In this document: piece by piece, positions 56,190 through 64,000 of the stretch
How the letters are laid out: each line of letters opens with the position of its first letter
How positions within the stretch are numbered: position 1 is the first letter of the stretch
Assembly (NCBI RefSeq): GCF_001653235.2
Contig: NC_035790.1
Coordinates: 6,014,001 to 6,078,000, forward strand
DNA from: Pochonia chlamydosporia 170
Taxonomy: Eukaryota > Ascomycota > Sordariomycetes > Hypocreales > Clavicipitaceae
Reading direction: 5' to 3'
Length of the DNA stretch: 64,000 bases
The notes under the pieces: model-generated
What the model was told of the DNA's origin: nothing
Database searches by the model: none
Seen by the model: only the letters and a program-made list of their open reading frames with translations
Position numbers and translations under genes: made by a program

Positions 56190-57374
56190 CTACCTCCTCC
56201 CCCAGGAACTTCGCTCTTGATCGACTCCTCTACGCTCCCTTTCCACCAACTCATCAAATTCTCTCTGTGCTTGCGTCTTCACCGTAGCTTTTTCCTCGTC
56301 AACGCGGGAGTACGAATAGCTGTCTCTTGGGCCACGATTCTGTGGGCTAGCATCATCCTCGTTACCCCACCCGCTGTTGGTTCCTTGAGGAGCCTCCCAT
56401 GTCTTCTGGTCCTTGCGGCTCTGGCGAGGCGAGTACTGTGATTGTTGTCGGACGCGGTCCCATGCGGAGCCACTATAGGACGGCGTAGAGTCTCCCTGAG
56501 ACCGGGACGACGGTGACACGGGCGATGCATCGTCTAACTCATCCGTCACGTCCCAGCCTCGTGAGGACTGTTGTGCTGGTTCTGGGCGGCTGTATGAAGT
56601 CCATGACTGTTGCCTTTCTGTTTGAGCGGGCTGAGAGGGTTGCTGATAGCTATCATTGGATTGTGATGGGTAGTCTTGTTGCTGTTCGGGCTTCCAAGCA
56701 TCTCCGTATTGTTGATTATTCGAGTCCTGAACAGCACCAAGGACCTCACTGGCCTGTTTCTTGCCGTCCCGGAGGAGCGACGCAAGTCTAGGGTCTTTAT
56801 CCATAGAATAGCTCTGACGGAGAAAGTTTACACCCTGGAAGATTGGCTCTCCGATGAGCCAGAAAGCACCGTAGTATGCTGCAAACCGGGCAGTATGCCA
56901 CATGATTCGGACCTGTGGCCCGCCAGTAGCGGGGTTAAATCGTCCACCCGTGATGACGGGCTTGAAGAAGGGGAACCGCATGGTCTGTCGTCCGCGATAG
57001 GTCATGTATCCAGCCAGACCGGTCATGATCCATTTCCAAGCAAGCATGTTGTGAACACTTGATAGAAAATGCTCCGTCAATGCTTGCGTCTCCGTGTCGC
57101 TTAAGCTCCTGTCCGTCCCGGCTGCTAGACCCAAGACTGTAGACTCTGCTAGTGCCAAAGTTTGTGTGCGTCCAAAGCCACGCAATCTCGCGTAGAATGG
57201 AGCTTCATATTCTGAGAAGAGTCGCTGGATTTGTTCGTGGATTTGAGGCTGATAGTGTTGCCGGTTGACCATGGCGCGGTGTCGTCGCTCTTCGATCGCA
57301 GCTCGGATATTGCGGGAATACTCTGCCCGAGTCATGCGCTGGGGGTTGCCTTCGCCATCGTTCGGTCTCTCCAT
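56190..57374 (-). CDS. Conserved-looking membrane-associated protein, function unknown
   Basis: An intronless frame gives 394 residues from the ATG at 57374 (MERPNDG). The N-terminal ~200 residues are folded: a basic helical start (MTRAEYSRNIRAAIEERRHRAM), then a likely membrane segment (MLAWKWIMTGLAGYMTYRG) and a second hydrophobic stretch (TARFAAYYGAFWLIGEPIF). The C-terminal ~190 residues are Gln/Ser/Asp-rich and disordered, ending in a charged helix (REFDELVERERRGVDQERSSWGRR). I do not recognise a named family. The open frame continues upstream of 57374 to about 57788, but that part has no conserved look and the chosen ATG starts the ordered region. It shares a 486-bp divergent promoter with DNA2. 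Confidence 0.75.
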   Translation of the reverse strand: MERPNDGEGNPQRMTRAEYSRNIRAAIEERRHRAMVNRQHYQPQIHEQIQRLFSEYEAPFYARLRGFGRTQTLALAESTVLGLAAGTDRSLSDTETQALTEHFLSSVHNMLAWKWIMTGLAGYMTYRGRQTMRFPFFKPVITGGRFNPATGGPQVRIMWHTARFAAYYGAFWLIGEPIFQGVNFLRQSYSMDKDPRLASLLRDGKKQASEVLGAVQDSNNQQYGDAWKPEQQQDYPSQSNDSYQQPSQPAQTERQQSWTSYSRPEPAQQSSRGWDVTDELDDASPVSPSSRSQGDSTPSYSGSAWDRVRQQSQYSPRQSRKDQKTWEAPQGTNSGWGNEDDASPQNRGPRDSYSYSRVDEEKATVKTQAQREFDELVERERRGVDQERSSWGRR

Positions 57375-57860
57375 GGTGAAAATATCTAATTGACAGCAGT
57401 CGATTGTCGATATCAGACAAAAGAAATCCGGGTTGGACAAGGTTGATTGAACAATTGAGGTGTGGTTCGACAGTGACGCAAGAGAAACCGGATGCAGTCT
57501 GGGGCAAGCTTTATCGATAAGACCTGACAGACCCATTCCACACGTGATGCATGATGGGTGCTGTTTTAGTTGGTCAACCGGTTGCCATGCGGGATGGACA
57601 GGGATCAATTGATCGCGCTCTCCTTGCTGGTTGCTTGGTGGGGTGCCAGACGCGGTCGGAAAGTGCTTGCGGACGCGTCTTCCGATGCATTTGCCCCGGT
57701 GCCATCTCTCTCCCTTGCTGGGAAGGCAAAAGTTGTTTGTGCTAAGCTGCCATTGCTGCACTTTTCGATAACATCCCCGCATATTCAATTCGTCTTTCTG
57801 GTGATTTCAAGTGCACAAGGCGTCTAATGATTTGAATGCTTTGAATGGTCATTGCCAATC
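57375..57860. other. Divergent promoter region before DNA2
   Basis: It is 486 bp between two start codons, with no TATA box or repeat recognised. Confidence 0.55.
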
Positions 57861-60800
57861 ATGCCGCTTCAGAAATCATACTCTGAGCGTGTAGGCTTGT
57901 CAAAGGTGAGATACCAAATTGATTATTGTCAGCATGTTGACTTGCTTGACATGGCGTTTGCTGATGTTGAGGATAGAACCGCAGTCCGTGGCAACGGTCA
58001 CACAGTCATCCCGCCAAGCTACAAGCTCAAAGACCGAGACCTTTACCGCCCGTGTCCGATGTCACAAAGACAAAACTAAGCAAGTTCCAATACAAGCCTT
58101 CCAACGATGACTCTACAACATCTGCAATGGGCGAGGCCAGTGGTACGCCCACCAAGACCAAGGATGTCCCCAGTACAGGAGCAACAGTTGCAGGAAACGC
58201 CATCACACCTGTAACTCGCCTGAACTGGAGCGATCTGCCGGAGCCGAATGCTCTGCCGGCGGAGAACGAAGTCGATATCTCGCCAAACGACAAACTGCTA
58301 TGGAATAACCAGCAAGATACTCTGTACGCAGCTGCTTTGTCTCCAATGATGCCTCGGAAGGGCAAGAAACGAGCTCGAAGTTCGTCGCCGACATCATCGC
58401 CGGCGACAGACAAGGGAAGCTTCCCGGCCGTCAATGTTGATAAACTGAAAACGGCCCTGAGGTCACCCCACGCAGACCCAACCTTGGAATTATGGGATCG
58501 ATATTCGTTAAATGGGCCGGAGATTATGACAACGCCCAAGGGGGCGGTTAATCCTGTTCTGGCGCAGCTAATGGTTTCATCATCTCCAAAACCATCGAAA
58601 GATACATCCGGTCGTCGAGGCGATGCCAATCTACGGAGAGCAATCAGTTGTGGCTTGAATTGGCCAAAGAGGAGGAAGGTAGAGAGGTCTAAATCAGGAA
58701 GCCAAAGCAGTAGTCAGCAACGAGAGATGGAAGCTGCCTCAAAATCATCCCTTGTCACCGCACTTCTGGACACGGTCACGAGCAGCATCAACGAACCGAG
58801 TCCTAGTCGGACACAGGAGCAGCTCATGCAGTCGCCGTCACCTAAAAAGAGGAAGGTATCCCCTGAGAATGCAGAAACACCTTGCCGTGCAAAGACAACG
58901 CCGCAGCCATCATCCTCAACCTCTGACTATGGTGATGACGATTTCGACGACGACACCTTCATGGAGCTGGAAGCCAGTATGCAAGTTACTAGCACCACGA
59001 ACTCACCACCACTAAACAGTATTGATAAAAAGGAGCCGGATCAACGACGACCCGTGCAATGGCAAACAGACAAGTCCATGGATTTGCTTGAAGAATTCAA
59101 TGGTATTGAAAACGATGGCGAACATGGATTGGCTATCTCAACACCCAAGCGACAGTCAACAACCTTCCAAACTTCTAAAGTGCAGGAGAGCCCCGGCGAC
59201 GAGTTTGGCGATGATTTGGACGTTGACATTGACTTCGATGCCGTCGAACTGGCCGCAACACAATCGCTACGACAACTCGAACCGCCACCCGAAAGTGTAC
59301 GTCAAAGTATCGCGAAGCTCTCCCAGTGTTCTATTTACTAAATCAAGGTAGAGCAAACAAAAAGCGAAAACCATTCAGCGATACTTAGTGACGAGTGTTT
59401 TAGACGGTGAATTCGTCGATAAATATGGCGTGACTCGACCAGAGAAGGTGAGCCGTGCTTCGTCATTGAAATAAGCTTCCTCACTAACATTTGACAAAGA
59501 TTCTCATCATTCAAGCTGATAATTCTAAAATCACTCGAACAGTACATCTTCGGGGTGCTTGGTTCGATACTCCAGCACACACGAATTCCTATGTTCACGT
59601 CATTGGCACGTTTTCAGTACGCGGCCAGTGTATAGTGGATGATGCACAAAATCTGCTCATTTTGCACCCAGATCAATTAATTTCGTCCACTGTCGTTGCT
59701 GACTCCTTTGGCTGCATGCGCAGAGCTGTGCTGCAAGACCGTGTTAAAGCTACCAGCGAGGCATCCCCACCTCTTGTCTATGGCACCATGCTTCACGAGA
59801 TATTTCAGGAGGCTCTGATGGCTAATCAGTGGGATCTACCGTTTCTTGCTCGTGTCATTGACGGCATCATGGAAAAGCATGTTGAAGACCTGTACACAAT
59901 CAAAGTCGGGTTGCCCAGTGCCAAGGAGCATCTCTTATCGAAAATGACTGAGTTGAGCTGCTGGGCAAAGTCTTTTGTCTCTCCAAAACCGCAGGTGAGA
60001 CCGAAATGTGTACAGACTGTTATTATTTGAGTGGTAAGCTAATACTTCGCTGCAGGTTGATGCGATTGTGGAAGATCGAAATGGAAAGAAGGCAAATATG
60101 GCCATCACGAAGCTTCTTGATGTTGAGGAACACGTTTGGTCGCCAATGTACGGACTTAAGGGCAATATAGATGCCACTGTTGAAGTCACCATGGCCGACG
60201 GGAAACGAAGCAGAACCCTGACGGTTCCATTCGAGGTCAAGACAGGCAAACATGCAAACAGCAATCACATGGCACAAACTGCACTCTACACTCTCCTCTT
60301 ATCTGACCGTTATGATATCGACATTGCCTACGGCATTTTGTATTATATGGAAACCTCGAAGACGATGCGAATTCCCGCCATTCAACACGAGCTACGACAC
60401 ATGATCCTCCAGCGAAATCAGTTGGCGTGCTATATCCGGGAGAGGAGTGTGCAGCTACCACCAATGTTGAAAAGCAAGCACATGTGCGGGAAGTGTTATG
60501 CCAAAACGTCATGTTTCACTTACCACCGCCTTGCGGATGATGGTGACGGCGAATCTAGCGGCATGCATGAGAAGTTTGACGAACTAGTCAAACACCTAAC
60601 ACCAACTCATCAAGAATTCTTTGTGAAATGGGAAAATCTTCTCACCATGGAAGAGAAAGAAAGCCAAAAGACAAAGCGAGAGCTCTGGACAATGACTAGC
60701 ACACAGCGTGAGAAAAAGTCGAGGTGCTTTGCAGATGTTATCATTGAAGAAGGGTCTGCATCTGTTGACACCGACAACCCGCGCATCAACAGGTTTCATT

Positions 60801-62824
60801 ACACATTCATCAAGAGGAACCCTCCACCAGGCTTATCATTTTTGGAATCAGAATTGACGACTGGAGAGCCAGTGGTGGTGTCAGATGAAGAAGGTCATTT
60901 TGCGCTGGCTATTGGATACGTTACATCCGTTCGCAAGCAACGGATAAGCGTCGCCGTTGACAGAAGGCTACACAACGCACGGATTCGCCAGCCTGATTTT
61001 GATGAGGTGGATAATCAAGTGTTTGCGAGCATCATGGATGTGACGCAACAAGGAACAACCGCAAGTCAGGCGCAACATCAGCGCAAGGAGCCTCCCGTAC
61101 GCTACCGACTCGACCAAGATGAATTTAGCAATGGCATGGCCACAGTCAGAAACAACCTCGTGCAAATGATGGCAAACGACGTACCAGCAGCTGCTCAAAT
61201 ACGACGACTTATTGTTGACTTAGCGCCTCCGAGGTTCAAGACGGCTCCTACTCAGTATACAGTTGCAGATGGAGAGAGCCTAAACGTTGACCAGAAACGA
61301 GCTATAGAGAAAGTCATGAGCACGCAAGATTACTCGTTAGTCCTTGGTATGCCAGGTACCGGCAAGACGACTACAATCGCACACATCATTCGAGCACTTG
61401 TATCACAGGGCAAGACTGTACTGCTCACGTCTCACACCCATACGGCGGTGGACAACATATTGCTAAAACTCGCAGCCGACAGGATCCCGATCCTCCGACT
61501 GGGAGCACCAGCAAAGGTTCACCCAGAGGTCCAAGACTTCGCGCACCTTGCTGGCCAGCCTAAGAAAAACTTTGACGAGATCAAAGAGGCTTGGCATGGT
61601 ACGCCCGTTGTTGCGACCACTTGCTTGGGCATCAATCATCCGGTTTTTCTTGAACGATCGTTCGATTATTGCATCGTGGATGAAGCATCTCAAATCACAC
61701 TTCCCATCTGCGCAGGGCCGATTCGAATGGCACGCTCATTCGTTCTCGTTGGTGACCACAATCAGCTACCACCAGTTGTGCGAAATGAAGATGCACGGGA
61801 GGGCGGCCTTGACGTTAGCTTGTTTAAGCTGCTTTCGGATACTCACCCGGAGGCTGTCGTTAATCTCGAACATCAATATCGAATGTGCGAGGATATTATG
61901 ACACTCAGTAATACTCTGATTTACGAGGGAAAGCTGCGGTGCGGGACGGAATCGTTGCGAAGGAAGAAGCTTCATGTCCCAAATATCAATGCACTTAGCC
62001 AGGTTCACTTCAACGCCTCTTCGTTGGCCCATCCAGGGACGCCAAAATCGTTTTGCACTGGCCCTAACCCATCTCGATGCTGGCTCTACGATCTCCTGGA
62101 AAGCGAGGCTCGTGTTCGGTTTGTAAACACGGATACCATCAGACCTCTGGTTCGGGAAGAGGCTCAAGGGAAGCGCATTGTCAATTCAGCGGAAGTCCGG
62201 CTCGTATCACAACTAGTGGAAAGCCTTCTGGCGGTTGGAGTGCCGGCATCCGAAATTGGCGTCATGACACACTACCGAGCCCAGTTGTTCCTTCTGAAGG
62301 ACCAACTAAAGGGTTATGCTGGTGTTGAAATGCACACGACGGATCGTTTTCAAGGACGAGACAAGGAGGTAGTTGTCCTCAGTCTTGTGCGAAGTAACGA
62401 AGGATGCAATATTGGAGACTTGCTCAAAGACTGGAGGAGAATCAACGTTGCGTTTACGCGAGCCAAAACAAAGCTCCTTGTTGTAGGAAGCATGAATACT
62501 TTGAAACACAGCGGAAAGGAGAATATGCTTAGTAGATTTATTTCTTTGATGGAAGAGCGGGACTGGATATACAACCTGCCAGCGGATGCCCTGGAGAGCC
62601 ATCATTTTGAAGAATTAAGCACGCCAATGACTGTCGCTCCGACACCAAAATCGAAATCGCCAAAGAAGGCGTGGAAGAGAGGAAATTTCAGCCCGGATGG
62701 GAAGGAGAATCGTCGGCCATCACCAAAGAAGGCGAGAATCGGTGAACGGGCGCTCTTGAAAGGGAAACTGGTAACGAGGGATATTCTGAATGAAATGACT
62801 AACGGCGCATATATGGGTGTTTAG
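57861..62824 (+). CDS. DNA2: DNA replication helicase/nuclease DNA2
   Basis: Five exons (57861-57905, 57977-59296, 59352-59447, 59500-59994, 60056-62824) give 1574 residues. The first ~460 residues are disordered and rich in Ser/Pro/Lys. The RecB-type nuclease has GNID691 and FE712VK714TG; the Fe-S cluster cysteines are Cys559 (DSFGC) and C796-x2-C799-x5-C805. The superfamily 1 helicase has Walker A GMPGTGKT (1083-1090), VDEAS (1193-1197), GDHNQLPPV, DRFQGRDKEVVVLS and VAFTRAK. The exact order nuclease-FeS-helicase identifies DNA2, which trims long Okazaki flaps and resects DNA double-strand breaks in the nucleus. The first exon (15 codons) is a prediction supported by the conserved MPLQKSYSER start and by frame continuity into SPWQRSHSH. 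Confidence 0.93.
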
Positions 62825-62926
62825 GAGTCGGGAACTATTTCATGCTTCAAACAAATGGATAGGGGAGCATACGGCCTTGGCGTATATATTTGGGGTATCA
62901 ACTGAATACTGAATAGAATTTGGCTA

Positions 62927-64000
62927 TTAATGACAATTTTGCTCATGATTATTTCGCTTATCTTTATCCTCATCCTCGTTCTCATCCTCATCATGAAATT
63001 CATCATCAAATCTATCAGGCATCGCTTAGTCGAGGCATTCTGAAGAGGTGAGAATGGTGATTGGACTTACCCCTGTTGGCCAACTATGAGCTTTGTATAT
63101 TTTTCCAGCTCCTCTAGTTGAGCTACGCAGCCCGTCAAGCTTTCGTTGTATGAAAATCGGTAAACATCGCTCCATTTTTTGTGTTGTTGAACCTCACTAG
63201 GCCCTTCTTCTGCCGACATGTCTTCCTCTACTTCAGCTGTTTTGACTAATAGTTTCTTTCGAGCGGCTGCCGCACTGGGCATGTAGAGCTATGAGGGTGA
63301 TTAGTATGCATTATCTTATGCCAGAGTGATGCGGCTTGGACATACAGGCACTTTTCTCTTAGATCGAAGTGCTCCAGCTAAGATGTATAAGTTGGCCAGG
63401 ATTACGGCCACAGCATCACGCCGATAGCAGAGGAGTTTGTCAGCGGCCAGGGGATCGTCTCTGATATGGCTTGGATTGTAGAACAAGGCTGATTGGCGAA
63501 CGGCGATGAGGTAGTCGAAGAATCTCTCGCATGCGTCCGCCAGAGCTGAGTACGGGAGAGGGTCAAATGGTGCGCGTAGTCGAATTTCGTGCCGGGTTAG
63601 AACCTGCGTGAGCTGGTTAGGACATGAAATGTTGCACTACGATACTTGTACGCACTAGAAGCTGGCGTATTCGAACGAAGCCCTCTCTTAGTCTTCCTTC
63701 TAGGATTTCGGATCGCTGTATGTCGTCTGGCTTTGGCTCTTTGCCGTCACTGAAATACACGTATTTGCCGACGACGTCTTGCAAGGATTAGTGGGTTGGA
63801 TGGTGAAGTCTGGTCACAGAAATGCTTACTTCTATATAGGATGCTCATGAAGAAGAGCATTGATGAGAGCGCGTGTCTCAATTCATGGCGGGCGATAAAT
63901 GGCCACAACATCCAGTTGACGATGATTGGTACTGCTGTGCCGATGAAAAAGGACAGCCCTTTCAGAACTGCCAAAAGCGCAGGAGATGAGCCACCCCCCT
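62927..64000 (-). CDS. BRE4-like ArAE_2 family membrane protein, 3' part
   Basis: The 5' end lies beyond base 64000. Visible exons are 64000-63830, 63777-63656, 63603-63346, 63298-63071 and 63011-62927, joined by GT-AG introns of 47-59 bp. The first visible exon is a membrane region (AVLKGLSFFIGTAVPIIVNWMLWPFIARHELRHALSSM), followed by the cytosolic domain EGRLREGFVRIRQLLVLTRHEIRLRAPFDPLPY, ACERFFDYLIAVRQSALFYNP and RRDAVAVILANLYILAGALRSKRKVP. This fits the fungal Brefeldin A-sensitivity (BRE4) / putative ER transporter family. The last exon gives a very acidic tail (DDEFHDEDENEDED); its acceptor TAG at 63012 was chosen because nearer acceptors leave introns that are too short. It is convergent with DNA2, 102 bp between stops. 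Confidence 0.8.

Overview
The window is nuclear DNA of a filamentous ascomycete, most likely a sordariomycete and possibly Hypocreales. The reasons are short 50-130 bp GT-AG introns with CTAAC-type branch sites, Zn2Cys6 regulators, a class II-like hydrophobin, a PAK kinase, TVP18, AIM21, SFT1 and a PTS2-type thiolase. No prokaryotic, organellar or viral block was seen. One 18-base N gap (28306-28323) marks a scaffold join.

Layout. 1-1651: 3' part of a PAK (Cla4/Ste20-type) kinase. 3626-4717: mitochondrial-type short-chain dehydrogenase. 4718-11705: a 7 kb stretch without recognisable genes that holds a Tc1/mariner-type MITE and several short palindromes. 11706-14661: RSC9 (ARID chromatin-remodelling subunit). 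15206-16693: unknown protein. 17311-17760: unknown small protein whose transcript region is flanked on both sides by different ~50 bp tandem repeats. 18525-32000 is an accessory-looking stretch: secreted GH1 glycosidase, aminoglycoside-phosphotransferase-fold kinase, NmrA-like reductase, a C2H2+Zn2Cys6 regulator, a short hydrophobin and a second Zn2Cys6 regulator. 33714-44856 holds LSB3/YSC84, SFT1, an ArfGAP, MsrB, peroxisomal 3-ketoacyl-CoA thiolase and an ornithine-cyclodeaminase-like protein. 45989-64000 holds glutaminyl-tRNA synthetase, TVP18, AIM21, an unknown membrane-type protein, DNA2 helicase-nuclease and the 3' part of a BRE4/ArAE_2-type membrane protein.

How the genes relate. There are no operons; each gene has its own promoter, several of them shared divergently (RSC9/15206, GH1/APH, NmrA/regulator, 57374/DNA2). 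Housekeeping functions cluster by theme only loosely: actin and endocytosis (PAK, LSB3, AIM21, ArfGAP) and Golgi/ER traffic (SFT1, TVP18). The 17-32 kb stretch has the composition of a niche-adaptation region (secreted enzyme, hydrophobin, two regulators, small-molecule kinase and reductase), but it lacks a backbone synthase, so I do not call it a biosynthetic cluster.

Exon structures were assembled by hand from splice signals and reading-frame continuity. The most useful observations are the doubly repeat-flanked small gene, a three-copy MITE family, the hydrophobin with a shortened central loop, an 8-nt microexon, a probable GC-AG intron, and paired CCGAGG/CCTCGG sites upstream of the thiolase gene.
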